From assembly GCF_036021035.1 (NCBI RefSeq), contig NZ_CP107930.1, positions 4,860,006 through 4,924,005 on the forward strand: a stretch of DNA of 64,000 nt, written 5' to 3'. Numbering within the stretch: position 1 is the stretch's first letter; each line of letters starts with the position of its first letter. Shown here one piece after another: positions 1 to 8,859 of the stretch. A program made the translations under genes and the position numbers. A model generated the notes under the pieces. It was not told the origin of the DNA. It did not search any database and saw only the letters and a program-made list of their open reading frames with translations. This DNA comes from Kineococcus sp. NBC_00420 (GTDB taxonomy: Bacteria; Actinomycetota; Actinomycetes; Actinomycetales; Kineococcaceae).

Positions 1-369
1 GTGGTCACGTGGCCTCGTCTCGTCGATGGGCGTCCGCGGGTACGAACGTCCTAAGCCGCCGAAGGGTGCCCGAACCCCTCAGGTCCGAGCACCCCAGCAC
101 GCGACGGCTCCACTCTGCCCCACGACACAGGCGCTCCGCCCGTTCACTCCCACACCCGTTCCCCCCACCTCCCTCCACCCCGCCACCCCCCGCTCCTCCA
201 CACCGCTCCACGACCCGCGCGGACCGCTCCCCGAAGGGCTTCCGGACGGCCTGGCGGGCCGTGCGCGCAGCGTGGCGAGCCCACGGCCCTCCACCGGCCC
301 TCCCCGGCGCTCCCCGCCTCTGACCTGCATCGACGATGCGATCGGACCGTCACTCCGGGTCGATGCACG
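1..369. other. Intergenic region upstream of mraZ, no supported gene
   Basis: No recognisable coding sequence on either strand. The open frames here are low-complexity (Pro/Arg/Ser or Gly/Arg-rich) and lack ribosome-binding sites. The stretch from about 145 to 210 is strongly C-rich on the plus strand (G-rich on the minus strand) and contains several CTCCAC words, discussed as a finding. The gene before mraZ lies outside the window. Confidence 0.5.
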
Positions 370-397
370 TTGACCGTGGAGGAAAGTGGAGTACGGT
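370..397 (+). promoter_or_regulatory. Candidate mraZ / dcw promoter
   Basis: A TTGACC -35-like hexamer (370-375) is followed after 16 nt by TACGGT (392-397), which fits the actinobacterial TAnnnT -10 consensus. Transcription would begin near 404, leaving a leader of about 50 nt before the mraZ GTG at 453. The promoter coincides with the MraZ-type repeats, which supports autoregulation. Assignment is by eye only. Confidence 0.5.
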
Positions 398-401
398 GGA
401 G
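376..401 (+). promoter_or_regulatory. MraZ operator: three GTGGAG boxes with 10-bp period
   Basis: GTGGAG occurs at 376-381, 386-391 and 396-401, exactly 10 bp apart, so all three copies lie on the same face of the helix. MraZ proteins are known to bind direct repeats with this 10-bp period upstream of their own gene (TGGGN in E. coli, AAAGTGG-like in mycoplasmas). The middle copy here reads AAAGTGGAG. The boxes cover the promoter spacer and -10, so MraZ binding would be expected to block RNA polymerase. Confidence 0.7.
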
Positions 402-452
402 GAGTCCGGTCCGCCAGGACCGGACGACGACCCGTCCGGGTGGGGGTGCGCG

Positions 453-884
453 GTGTTCCTCGGAACCCACACACCGCGTCTGGACGACAAGGGTCGACTG
501 ATCCTCCCGGCTCGTTTTCGGGACCAGTTGCTCGACGGGCTGGTCATCACCAGGGGGCAGGAACGCTGCCTCTACATCTTCCCCATGCAGGAGTTCCAGC
601 AGATGCACGAGGAGATGCGGCAGGCGCCGCTCACCAACAAGGAGGCGCGCGACTACCAGCGCGTCTTCCTGTCGGGTGCCTCGAGCGAGCTGCCGGACAA
701 GCAGGGGAGGGTCACGGTCCCGCCGCTGCTGCGCACCTACGCCGGACTCGAACGCGACGTCGCCGTCATCGGTGCCGGCGCCCGCGTCGAGCTCTGGGAC
801 CTGCCGACCTGGGAGACCTACCTCGACGAGGTGGAACCCGCCTTCGCGGGCCAGCGCGAGGAGGTCCTCCCGGGGATCCTGTGA
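453..884 (+). CDS. mraZ: Transcriptional regulator MraZ
   Basis: MraZ is the DNA-binding regulator at the head of the dcw cluster; the ring-shaped oligomer binds tandem repeats upstream of its own gene. The GTG start at 453 gives 143 aa, the usual family length, beginning [15 protein letters not shown]. An upstream in-frame ATG at 336 would add a low-complexity 39-aa tail and is not preferred. Two AbrB/SpoVT-like half-domains are visible, with signature loops DDKGR (residues 11-15) and DKQGR (82-86). The stop codon overlaps the start of a small coupled ORF. Three GTGGAG boxes 52-77 bp upstream suggest autorepression. Confidence 0.93.
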   Translation: MFLGTHTPRLDDKGRLILPARFRDQLLDGLVITRGQERCLYIFPMQEFQQMHEEMRQAPLTNKEARDYQRVFLSGASSELPDKQGRVTVPPLLRTYAGLERDVAVIGAGARVELWDLPTWETYLDEVEPAFAGQREEVLPGIL

Positions 885-1075
885 TCCCCGACCTCCGGAT
901 CGAGGTCGAGACACCGACCGTCGGCCGCGGCCTCCAGCCGCTCTGTCCCGCCGGTCCTGACGCCACTTCCCCGGCGCCAGGGCCGTCGGAGCACGAGCGG
1001 ATGGGGACCGCGGCCTACGGCCGCCGCTCCGCAGGGGCAGCAGGAAGCAGTGGCACGCAGGAACCCGGGGGGTGA
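881..1075 (+). CDS. Possible 64-aa coupling ORF between mraZ and rsmH
   Basis: This ORF starts with a GTG that overlaps the mraZ stop (GTGA, 881-884) and ends with a TGA that overlaps the rsmH GTG (GTGA, 1072-1075). It therefore fills the 187-nt gap with the same four-base overlaps used elsewhere in the cluster. About 80 percent of third positions are G/C, mostly in the first third. The product begins [12 protein letters not shown] and becomes Gly/Ala/Pro/Ser-rich; no domain is recognised. It may be a real small protein, a translational relay that carries ribosomes from mraZ to rsmH, or chance. Confidence 0.35.
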   Translation: MIPDLRIEVETPTVGRGLQPLCPAGPDATSPAPGPSEHERMGTAAYGRRSAGAAGSSGTQEPGG

Positions 1076-2238
1076 CGACGATGGACGAGGACGACCCGCG
1101 GGGCGACGCGCAGGGCAGGGCGGACGACGCCGCCCGTCGTCACGCCTCCGTGATGCTCGAGCGCTGCACGCAGGTGCTGTCCCCGGCCCTGGGCCACCCC
1201 GGTGCGGTGAGCGTCGACGTCACCCTCGGCATGGGCGGGCACGCCCACGAACTCCTGCGCCGCCACCCGGACCTCCGCCTCGTCGGGATGGACCGTGACC
1301 CGCAGGCCCTGGAACTCGCCGCCGCCCGCCTGCACGAGTTCGTCGACCGGGTCACCCTGGTGCACAGCGTCTCCGACGGTCTCGACGACGCGCTGGACGA
1401 CCTGGGGATCGAAACCGTCGACGCGGTGTTCTTCGACCTCGGTGTCTCCTCGCTGCAGCTCGACGAGGTCGAACGGGGTTTCTCCTACTCCCGGGACGCG
1501 GCTCTGGACATGCGCATGGACCGCGGCTCGCCCACCACGGCGGCCGACGCCCTGAACTCCTACTCGCACAGCCAGTTGACGCGGATCCTCCGGATCTACG
1601 GCGAGGAGCGCTTCGCCCCGCGCATCGCCTCGGCGATCGTCCGCGAACGTGAGCTGGAACCCTTCACCACTTCTGCGCGACTGGTGGACCTGGTGCGCGC
1701 CAACGTTCCTGCCGCCACCCGGCGCACCGGCGGCAACCCGGCCAAACGCACTTTCCAGGCGTTGCGCATCGAGGTCAACGACGAACTCGGCGTCGTGGAG
1801 CGGTCGCTGCCGGCGGCGTTCGAACGGCTCGCGCCGAACGGTCGGCTCGCGGTGCTGACGTTCCACTCCCTCGAGGACCGCATCGCCAAGAACGTGCTGC
1901 GGGAACTCTCGACGAGTTCCGCCCCGCCCGACCTGCCTTTCGTGCCAGCGGGTTCCGGGCCGCGAGCGGAACTCCTGACCCGCGGGGGAGAAACCGCCGA
2001 CGAGCAGGAACTCGCGGAGAATCCGCGCGCCGCGTCGGCGCGCCTCCGTGCCGTGCGTCGCCTGCCCCGCGAAGATCGTGATGGTTCAACCGGAACGGAC
2101 CCGGCGTCGAGGCGCCGGAAACGTACCGGTGGCCGAACCCCCGGGAACTCCGGTTCCCCACGCGAAGACCAGCAGTTCGAGACCGCAGACCACCTCGAGC
2201 CGGACGAGCCCGGCACGACCGACGGAAGGACGCCGTGA
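1072..2238 (+). CDS. rsmH: 16S rRNA m4C1402 methyltransferase RsmH (MraW)
   Basis: RsmH uses S-adenosylmethionine to N4-methylate C1402 in the ribosomal P site and is a standard second gene of dcw clusters. The SAM-binding motif DVTLGMGGHA (residues 49-58) and GMDRDP (72-77) are clear, and the core runs to LRAVRRL near residue 331. A 57-aa hydrophilic tail (332-388) rich in Arg, Asp, Gly and Pro follows, making the protein longer than the usual 310-330 aa. The GTG at 1072 overlaps the preceding small ORF; ATG at 1081 is an alternative start. The 3' end touches ftsL as TGATG. Confidence 0.93.
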   Translation: MTTMDEDDPRGDAQGRADDAARRHASVMLERCTQVLSPALGHPGAVSVDVTLGMGGHAHELLRRHPDLRLVGMDRDPQALELAAARLHEFVDRVTLVHSVSDGLDDALDDLGIETVDAVFFDLGVSSLQLDEVERGFSYSRDAALDMRMDRGSPTTAADALNSYSHSQLTRILRIYGEERFAPRIASAIVRERELEPFTTSARLVDLVRANVPAATRRTGGNPAKRTFQALRIEVNDELGVVERSLPAAFERLAPNGRLAVLTFHSLEDRIAKNVLRELSTSSAPPDLPFVPAGSGPRAELLTRGGETADEQELAENPRAASARLRAVRRLPREDRDGSTGTDPASRRRKRTGGRTPGNSGSPREDQQFETADHLEPDEPGTTDGRTP

Positions 2239-2684
2239 TGAGCCAGCCCCTGATCGCGGCCCGGAACGCTCCGGTCCGCCAGCTCAAGGCGCGTCAGGAC
2301 GCGGCTGCCGCCCGTCCCGAACTGCAGGTCATCACCCCGCCCGCCATCCGTCGGCTGCGCATCCCGCTCCCCGTCGCGTGCGTGCTCATGCTGACGCTCG
2401 GCCTGTTCGGGCTGCTCATGACGAACATCGCCATCGCCGGTGACGCCTACCAGATCACCGACCTGCAGGTCACGTCCCAGCGTCTCGCCGACCAGCAGCA
2501 GGCGGCCGCGGAGTCGCTGGCCGCCGCGTCCTCTCCCGGTCAGCTCGCGGCGAAGGCGCAGACGCTCGGCATGGTCCCGGCGCCCGACGCGGTGCACCTC
2601 ACCGGGAGTTCCGCCGTCGGCGACCCGACACCGGCGCCGAAGGCGTCGAACCCTCCGGCCCAGGGTGAGACCCCGAGCAACTGA
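2238..2684 (+). CDS. ftsL: Cell division protein FtsL-like
   Basis: A 148-aa bitopic membrane protein with the FtsL layout: a cytoplasmic N-terminus of about 40 residues, one transmembrane helix (about 45-66, IPLPVACVLMLTLGLFGLLM), a periplasmic Ala/Gln/Leu-rich coiled-coil segment (about 72-108) and a Pro-rich tail. FtsL acts with FtsQ and FtsB to activate FtsW/FtsI. Sequence conservation is low in this family, so the call rests on topology and on position between rsmH and ftsI. ATG at 2238 is chosen because GGAAGGA (2224-2230) lies 7 nt upstream; a GTG one codon earlier is also possible. Confidence 0.75.
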   Translation: MSQPLIAARNAPVRQLKARQDAAAARPELQVITPPAIRRLRIPLPVACVLMLTLGLFGLLMTNIAIAGDAYQITDLQVTSQRLADQQQAAAESLAAASSPGQLAAKAQTLGMVPAPDAVHLTGSSAVGDPTPAPKASNPPAQGETPSN

Positions 2685-2740
2685 CGGTCGACCCACCCGA
2701 CACGTCACAAGCCCGCCCCGAAGTCCCGAGAGGTCACCGC

Positions 2741-4648
2741 GTGTCCCGACTCCGTCGCAACCGCTCCCACGGCTCCGGCGACGGCGCGCCACGTCCCGAC
2801 ATGCGGATGCGCGTCTACAGCGTCGGCGTCCTGTTCGGGCTGACGGTCCTCGGTGGTCGCCTCGTCCAGCTGCAGGGGGCCGACGCGTCGTCCCTGGCCG
2901 AGGACGCCCTCAAGCAGCGGACGTCGAAGACGAAGCTCTACGCCAAGCGCGGGGACATCCTCGACGACAAGGGCGTGGTCCTCGCGACCTCGGTCGAACG
3001 GCGGGACGTGATCGCCGACCCGTCGACGATCGAGACGTTCAACACCAACCAGACCGACGGGTCGAAGTACAAGGAGTCCCTCGGCCAGGGACCCTCCGGC
3101 GCGGCCGCGCTGCTGGCGCCGATCCTGGGGATCGACGAGCAGACCCTCACCACGAAGCTCACCAAGAAGCGGCCCAAGGACCAGTACGCCGTCGTCGCCG
3201 TCGGCATCACGCCAGAGTTGTGGCAGCAGGTCGCGGACGCGGGGGTCAGCGGCATCACCTCCAAGCGTCAGACCCAGCGGATCTACCCGACGGGATCGGC
3301 CTCCTCCACGCTGGTCGGGGTGCTCGGCACGCCCGTCACGGACGAGGAGACGGGGGTCGTCAGCGACTACCCCCTCGGCGGTCTCGAGCTGGCGAAGAAC
3401 ACCCTGCTCACCGGCACGGACGGCTCGATGAAGTACGAGCGCAGCCTCGGCGGTCAGGAGATCCCGTTGGGGGACAGGGAGACCGTCGAACCCGTCGACG
3501 GCACCTCGCTGCACCTGACCATCGACTCCGACCTGCAGTGGAAGGCGCAGTCGGCGATCGTGGCCAAGGTCGCGGAGACCGGTGCGATCTCCGGAACCGT
3601 CGTCATCATGGACAAGCAGCAGCGGCTGCTCGCCCTGGCCAGCGCCCCGAGCATCGACCCCACCAACATGACCCGCTTCACCAACGACCAGCTGCTGAAC
3701 ACGGCGCTGACCGAGGCGTTCGAACCGGGCTCGACGGCGAAGGTCGTCACCCTGGCCGCGGTCCTGGAGGAGAGGGTGTTCTCCGAGGACAGCCCCTTCA
3801 CCGTCCCCGGCGAGCTGAAGCGCTCGGACAAGGTGTTCCACGACTCCCACCCCCACGGGGACGAGAAGCTCACCCTCGCCGGGATCCTCGCCCAGTCCAG
3901 CAACATCGGCACGATCATGGCCGGCGAGAAGATGAAGGCCGAGAAGATCTACGAGTACCAGCGGGCCTTCGGCTTCGGCAGCAAGACCACGTTGAACTTC
4001 CCCGGGGAGACCGCCGGCATCGTGGCCAAACCCGAGGACTACTCGGGGACCCAGCGCTTCACCGTCATGTTCGGCCAGGGGATGTCTGTCAACGCGGTCC
4101 AGGCGGCCTCGGTGTTCGCGACCATCGCCAACGACGGGGTCCGCATCGAACCGACGCTGATCGCCGGGACGTCGGACCCGAACGGGAACTACGTGGCTGG
4201 AGCGGCCGGCGATTCCTCCGAGGTGGTGAGCCCCGCGACGGCGAAGACGTTGCGAGACATGATGCAAGCCGTGGTCAGCGAGGAGGGGACCGCCGCCGCC
4301 GCGGCGATCCCGGGTTACCTCGTCGCGGGCAAGACCGGTACCGCCTCGCGCTACGACCAGGACCTCGGCCGCTACTCCGGCTACACCGCGTCGTTCATCG
4401 GACTGGCCCCGGCCGACGACCCGGAACTGGTCGTCGCGGTGATCCTGCAGGACCCCAAGACGAACTACTACGGTGGTTCGGCCGCTGGCCCCGTGTTCAA
4501 GGACGTCATGTCCTACGCCCTGTTGCAGCGCGGGGTGACGCCTTCCGCGGAACCCGCCGCGGACCTCCCGCTGACCTGGGGCGGTGACCAGGGCGCCGAG
4601 GCCGAGATCAGTCAGGGTGCCGTCGCGGACAGCACGGGGGCGCAGTGA
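2741..4648 (+). CDS. ftsI: Septal peptidoglycan transpeptidase FtsI (PBP3 type, class B PBP)
   Basis: FtsI cross-links septal peptidoglycan outside the membrane, paired with the FtsW glycosyltransferase. The 635-aa protein has a short basic cytoplasmic tail, one transmembrane anchor (about 25-41), a class B PBP dimerisation region, and a transpeptidase domain with all three penicillin-binding motifs: STAK (331-334, acylated Ser331), SSN (386-388) and KTG (531-533). No PASTA domains are present at the C-terminus. The GTG start lies 56 nt after ftsL. An 82-nt gap separates it from murE, which appears to have an additional promoter. Confidence 0.95.
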   Translation: MSRLRRNRSHGSGDGAPRPDMRMRVYSVGVLFGLTVLGGRLVQLQGADASSLAEDALKQRTSKTKLYAKRGDILDDKGVVLATSVERRDVIADPSTIETFNTNQTDGSKYKESLGQGPSGAAALLAPILGIDEQTLTTKLTKKRPKDQYAVVAVGITPELWQQVADAGVSGITSKRQTQRIYPTGSASSTLVGVLGTPVTDEETGVVSDYPLGGLELAKNTLLTGTDGSMKYERSLGGQEIPLGDRETVEPVDGTSLHLTIDSDLQWKAQSAIVAKVAETGAISGTVVIMDKQQRLLALASAPSIDPTNMTRFTNDQLLNTALTEAFEPGSTAKVVTLAAVLEERVFSEDSPFTVPGELKRSDKVFHDSHPHGDEKLTLAGILAQSSNIGTIMAGEKMKAEKIYEYQRAFGFGSKTTLNFPGETAGIVAKPEDYSGTQRFTVMFGQGMSVNAVQAASVFATIANDGVRIEPTLIAGTSDPNGNYVAGAAGDSSEVVSPATAKTLRDMMQAVVSEEGTAAAAAIPGYLVAGKTGTASRYDQDLGRYSGYTASFIGLAPADDPELVVAVILQDPKTNYYGGSAAGPVFKDVMSYALLQRGVTPSAEPAADLPLTWGGDQGAEAEISQGAVADSTGAQ

Positions 4649-4718
4649 ACCGCCGACCGGAACGCACCGGGAACGGGACACGCAGGCCGAGCGGTACGGG
4701 CGCCCCCACGAGGACGGG

Positions 4719-4731
4719 TAGCCTCCCACCG
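4719..4731 (+). promoter_or_regulatory. Candidate leaderless promoter of murE (-10 TAGCCT)
   Basis: TAGCCT (4719-4724) fits the TAnnnT -10 consensus and is followed by 6 nt and the murE GTG. Transcription would therefore start at or next to the start codon. No Shine-Dalgarno sequence precedes this GTG. Leaderless genes with this arrangement are common in Actinobacteria. No convincing -35 element is seen. Confidence 0.45.
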
Positions 4732-6299
4732 TGCCGTTGAACGACGGCCCGGACGCCCTCGGCGCCCGCGGCCCGCTGAACCTCTCGGACGTCGCGCAGG
4801 TCCTCGGTACCTCGCTCGTCGGCGGTCGCACGACCCCTCCCGGACCCCCGGTGACCGGGGTGACCCTCGACTCCCGTCGGGTCGGCGCGGGTGACCTCTA
4901 CGCGGCCTTGCCCGGCGCCAACGTCCACGGTGCCGCCTTCGCCGCGCAGGCCGCCGCCGCGGGGGCCGTCGCCGCCCTCACCGATCCCGACGGGGCCGGT
5001 CTCGTCACCACCGCCGGTCTGCCGGTCCTCGTCGTGGACGAGCCCCGCGCGGTCCTCGGTGACCTCGCGGCCCGCATCTTCGGCCGCCCCGGCGACCGCC
5101 TGCGCACCGTCGGCGTCACCGGCACGAACGGCAAGACCACCACCGCCTACCTGGTCGAGTCGCTGCTGCGCTCGGTGGGCTGGACCACGGGCCTGCTGGG
5201 GACGGTGGAGACCCGCATCGCCGGTGAACGCGTCGAGAGCGTGCGCACCACCCCCGAGGCGCCGGACCTGCACGCGCTGCTCGCCCGGATGGTCGCGGCG
5301 GGGGTGCAGGGCTGCGCGCTGGAGGTCTCCAGCCACGCCCTGGCCCAGCACCGCGTCGACGGACTCGTCGTGGACGTCGCGCTGTTCACCAACCTGTCCC
5401 AGGACCACCTGGACTTCCACGGGTCGATGGCCGACTACTTCGCCGCCAAGGCCCTGCTCTTCACCCCCGCCCACGCCCGGACCGGGGTCGTCTGGGTCGA
5501 CGCCGCGGACGAGGACCGGTGGGGTCTGCAGCTGGCCGCACGCGCGAGCGTCCCCGTCACGACGGTCGGGACGGCCGGGACCGACTGGCTGGTCTCCCGG
5601 GTCGACGTCGGCCGGGCCTCCAGCTCGTTCCGACTCAGCCGGGGCGACGTCGTCCTGGACCTGGTCTGCCCGCTGCCGGGGGACTTCAACGTCGCGAACG
5701 CGGCCCTGGCCGTCGTGGCCGCGCTGCAGCTCGGGCTGGCCCCCGCCGAGGTCGTGGCGGGGCTGGCCGCGGCGGACGGCGTCCCCGGTCGGATGCAGCC
5801 CGTCCCGGCCGACGAGGACGCCCCGCTCGTCGTCGTCGACTACGCCCACACCCCCGACGCGCTCGAGCGGGTGCTCCGGGCGTTGCGGGAGATCACCCCG
5901 GGCCGCCTCGTCGCCGTCTTCGGTGCCGGCGGGGACCGCGACCGCGGCAAGCGGCCGTTGATGGGGGCCGCCGTCGCCGCCCTCGCCGACGTCGCCGTGG
6001 TCACCGACGACAACCCCCGCTCCGAGGACGCCGCGGCGATCCGCGCCGCCGTGCTCGCCGGGGCGGGTTCCGGGCCCGCCGAGGTCGTCGAGGTCGCCGA
6101 CCGCGCCGACGCCATCGCGGCCGCCCTCGAGCGCTGCACCGGACCGGGGGACACCGTGCTGCTCGCGGGCAAGGGCCACGAGACGGGTCAGGAGAGCGCG
6201 GGAGGCGTGACGCCCTTCGACGACCGGGCGGTCGCCGGGGCGGCGTTGCAGCAGTGGCGGCGGAGCAGGTCCGCGGCCCTACCAGGGGGTGTGTCGTGA
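4731..6299 (+). CDS. murE: UDP-MurNAc-tripeptide synthetase MurE (meso-DAP adding)
   Basis: MurE is the cytoplasmic ATP-dependent ligase that adds the third amino acid to UDP-MurNAc-L-Ala-D-Glu. The ATP-binding loop [10 protein letters not shown] lies at about residues 128-137. The DNPR motif (427-430, DDNPRSED) marks enzymes that add meso-diaminopimelate rather than lysine, so the cell wall should be DAP-type. The 522-aa length is normal. The GTG start follows a -10-like TAGCCT at leaderless distance. The stop overlaps the murF start by four bases (GTGA), implying coupled translation. Confidence 0.96.
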   Translation: MPLNDGPDALGARGPLNLSDVAQVLGTSLVGGRTTPPGPPVTGVTLDSRRVGAGDLYAALPGANVHGAAFAAQAAAAGAVAALTDPDGAGLVTTAGLPVLVVDEPRAVLGDLAARIFGRPGDRLRTVGVTGTNGKTTTAYLVESLLRSVGWTTGLLGTVETRIAGERVESVRTTPEAPDLHALLARMVAAGVQGCALEVSSHALAQHRVDGLVVDVALFTNLSQDHLDFHGSMADYFAAKALLFTPAHARTGVVWVDAADEDRWGLQLAARASVPVTTVGTAGTDWLVSRVDVGRASSSFRLSRGDVVLDLVCPLPGDFNVANAALAVVAALQLGLAPAEVVAGLAAADGVPGRMQPVPADEDAPLVVVDYAHTPDALERVLRALREITPGRLVAVFGAGGDRDRGKRPLMGAAVAALADVAVVTDDNPRSEDAAAIRAAVLAGAGSGPAEVVEVADRADAIAAALERCTGPGDTVLLAGKGHETGQESAGGVTPFDDRAVAGAALQQWRRSRSAALPGGVS

Positions 6300-7771
6300 T
6301 CGCGCTGACCGCGGCGGAGGTGGCGGAACTCACCGGAGGCCGCCTCCTCGCCGGCACCGGGTCCACCGAGGTGACCGGACCGGTCGTCATCGACTCCCGG
6401 GCCGCCGTCCCCGGGTCCCTGTTCGTCGCGCTGCCCGGGGAGCGGGTCGACGGTCACGACTTCGCCGCCGCGGCCGTGGCCGCCGGGGCGGGCGTGGTGC
6501 TGGGCGAACGCGCGGTCGACCTCGACCCGGCCGCCGCACTGGTCGTCGTCGACGACGCGGTCGCGGCGCTGGGGAGGCTCGCCCGGGGCGTGCTCGACCG
6601 GCTGCGCGCCAGACCACCACACGCCGGAGTGACCGGCCCCCTCGTCGTCGGCGTCACCGGCAGCCAGGGCAAGACCACGACCAAGGACCTGCTCGCGCAC
6701 GTCCTCGCGCCCGGCGGTCCCGTCGTGGCCCCCGTCGGCAGCTTCAACAACGAGATCGGTGCGCCCCTGACCGTGCTCCGCGCCGACGAGGCGACGGCGT
6801 CGCTGGTGGTGGAGATGGGCGCCCGCGGCATCGGTCACATCGCCACCCTCTGCGCCATCGCCCCGCCCGACGTCGGCGTCGAACTGGTCGTCGGGTCCGC
6901 GCACGCGGGGGAGTTCGGCTCCCTCGAGGCGACGGCGCTGGCCAAGGGCGAACTCGTCGAGGCGCTGACCGCCGACGATCTCGCGGTGCTGAACGCCGAC
7001 GACGACCGCGTCGCCGCGATGGCGTCGCGGACCCGGGCCCGCGTCCTCACCTTCGGTCGCAGCCCGGGCGCCGACGTCCGCGCGGTGGACGTCGAGCTCG
7101 ACGACCGAGCACGGGCGCGGTTCACCCTGCAGCACGCCGGCGCCGATGCCCCCGTCACGCTGCGGTTGCACGGCGAGCACCAGGTCACCAACGCCCTGGC
7201 CGCGGCGGCCGTGGCCCTCGGGACGGGCCGGGCCCTGACCGAGGTGGCGGCCTCGCTGTCCACCGCGGAGGACCTCAGCCCGGGCCGCATGCAGGTCGTC
7301 GAACGGGCCGACGGGGTCACCGTCGTCCACGACGCCTACAACGCCAACCCCGACTCGGTGCGGGCCGCGCTGAAGGCGCTGGTCGGCATGGCCACGACCC
7401 CCTCGGGAACGCGGCGCACCTGGGCCGTCCTGGGCGAGATGCTCGAACTCGGCCCGGCCTCGCGCGACGAGCACGACGTGATCGGGCGCCTCGTCGTCCG
7501 CCTCGACGTCGACCAGCTGCTGGTCGTGGGGGCCGGTGCCCGCCCGATCTACACGGGAGCCGTCATGGAGGGTTCCTGGGGGGAGGAGGCGGCGTTCGCC
7601 ACCGACGTCGACGACGCGCTGGAGTTCCTGCGGCCACGGCTGCGTCCCGGCGACGTCGTCCTCGTGAAGTCCTCGAACGGAGCCGGCCTCGCCCGGCTCG
7701 CGACCACCCTCATCAGCACCCCCACCAGCACTACGGACAGCACGCAAGCTACGGAGGCGTCGAACTCGTGA
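6296..7771 (+). CDS. murF: UDP-MurNAc-tripeptide:D-Ala-D-Ala ligase MurF
   Basis: MurF attaches D-Ala-D-Ala to UDP-MurNAc-tripeptide, the last cytoplasmic step before lipid I. The protein (491 aa) begins [18 protein letters not shown], typical of MurF, and carries the Mur-ligase ATP loop [12 protein letters not shown] with GKT at about 125-127. The GTG at 6296 is chosen because it overlaps the murE stop as GTGA; the open frame runs further upstream inside murE but without family similarity. The 3' end overlaps mraY in the same way. Confidence 0.95.
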   Translation: MIALTAAEVAELTGGRLLAGTGSTEVTGPVVIDSRAAVPGSLFVALPGERVDGHDFAAAAVAAGAGVVLGERAVDLDPAAALVVVDDAVAALGRLARGVLDRLRARPPHAGVTGPLVVGVTGSQGKTTTKDLLAHVLAPGGPVVAPVGSFNNEIGAPLTVLRADEATASLVVEMGARGIGHIATLCAIAPPDVGVELVVGSAHAGEFGSLEATALAKGELVEALTADDLAVLNADDDRVAAMASRTRARVLTFGRSPGADVRAVDVELDDRARARFTLQHAGADAPVTLRLHGEHQVTNALAAAAVALGTGRALTEVAASLSTAEDLSPGRMQVVERADGVTVVHDAYNANPDSVRAALKALVGMATTPSGTRRTWAVLGEMLELGPASRDEHDVIGRLVVRLDVDQLLVVGAGARPIYTGAVMEGSWGEEAAFATDVDDALEFLRPRLRPGDVVLVKSSNGAGLARLATTLISTPTSTTDSTQATEASNS

Positions 7772-8859
7772 GGACCGTCCTCATCGCGGGAGCGTTCTCG
7801 CTCGTCGTCTCCCTCTTCGGGACGCCGCTCTACATCCGCTGGCTCGTCAAGCGCGGCTACGGACAGTTCGTCCGTGACGACGGCCCGACGAGTCACCACA
7901 CCAAACGCGGTACCCCCACCATGGGCGGTGCCGTCATCATCCTGGCCGCGCTGCTGGCCTACGGGGCGGCGCACCTGTTCACGGGGTGGACCCCGACGGC
8001 GTCGGGGTTGCTCGTCCTCCTGCTCATGACCGGGCTGGGGATCGTCGGTTTCCTCGACGACTTCCTCAAGATCTCCAAGCAGCGCAGCCTCGGGCTGACG
8101 GCCCGGGCGAAGCTCGCCGGCCAGGGGATCGTCGGGATCGTCTTCGCCGTCCTGGCCCTGCAGTTCCCGGCGGCCTCGCGCGGCGGCGCCACCCCGGCGT
8201 CGACGCACATCTCGATCCTGCGCGACACCTCCCTGGACCTCGCCGTGTTCGGGGCCGTCGGCGGGACGATCCTCTTCGTCCTCTGGGCGCTGGTCATCAC
8301 CTCGGCGGTGAGCAACGGCGTGAACCTCACCGACGGTCTCGACGGCCTCGCGACCGGGGCGACGACGATGGTGCTCGCCGCCTACGTCCTCATCTGCACC
8401 TTCCAGTCCAACCAGAGCTGCTACACGCTGCGCGAGGTCGAGGCCCGCTGCTACGAGGTGCGCGACCCGCGCGACCTCGCCGTCGTCGCGGCCGCGGTGA
8501 TGGGTGCCTGCTTCGGGTTCCTGTGGTGGAACGCCAGCCCCGCGAAGATCTTCATGGGCGACACCGGGTCCCTGGCCCTCGGCGGTGCCCTGGCCGGGCT
8601 GGCGATCCTGTCCCGCACCCAGATCCTGCTGGTCCTGCTGGGCGGGTTGTTCGTCATCATCACGCTGTCGGTGATCCTGCAGGTCGGGGGGTTCAAGCTG
8701 ACCAGGAAACGCATCTTCCGGATGGCCCCGTTGCAGCACCACTTCGAGTTGGCGGGCTGGGGTGAGGTCACCATCGTCATCCGGTTCTGGATCATCGCCG
8801 GGTTGTTCGTCTCCCTCGGCCTCGGGGTCTTCTACGCGCAGTGGGTGACGGGCGGATGA
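7768..8859 (+). CDS. mraY: Phospho-MurNAc-pentapeptide transferase MraY
   Basis: MraY transfers phospho-MurNAc-pentapeptide to undecaprenyl phosphate to give lipid I. The 363-aa polytopic membrane protein contains the catalytic Asp pair FLDDF (97-98), the NLTDGLDG loop (186-193) and a C-terminal LQHHFEL segment corresponding to the family HHH motif. Length and roughly ten hydrophobic segments match the family. The GTG start overlaps the murF stop (GTGA) and the stop overlaps murD (ATGA). Confidence 0.96.
   Translation: MRTVLIAGAFSLVVSLFGTPLYIRWLVKRGYGQFVRDDGPTSHHTKRGTPTMGGAVIILAALLAYGAAHLFTGWTPTASGLLVLLLMTGLGIVGFLDDFLKISKQRSLGLTARAKLAGQGIVGIVFAVLALQFPAASRGGATPASTHISILRDTSLDLAVFGAVGGTILFVLWALVITSAVSNGVNLTDGLDGLATGATTMVLAAYVLICTFQSNQSCYTLREVEARCYEVRDPRDLAVVAAAVMGACFGFLWWNASPAKIFMGDTGSLALGGALAGLAILSRTQILLVLLGGLFVIITLSVILQVGGFKLTRKRIFRMAPLQHHFELAGWGEVTIVIRFWIIAGLFVSLGLGVFYAQWVTGG

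Noticed and set aside
336-452. Upstream extension of mraZ to an ATG at 336
   Set aside because: The extra 39 residues are low complexity and cross the MraZ boxes and promoter. GTG at 453 gives the exact family length and N-terminus.
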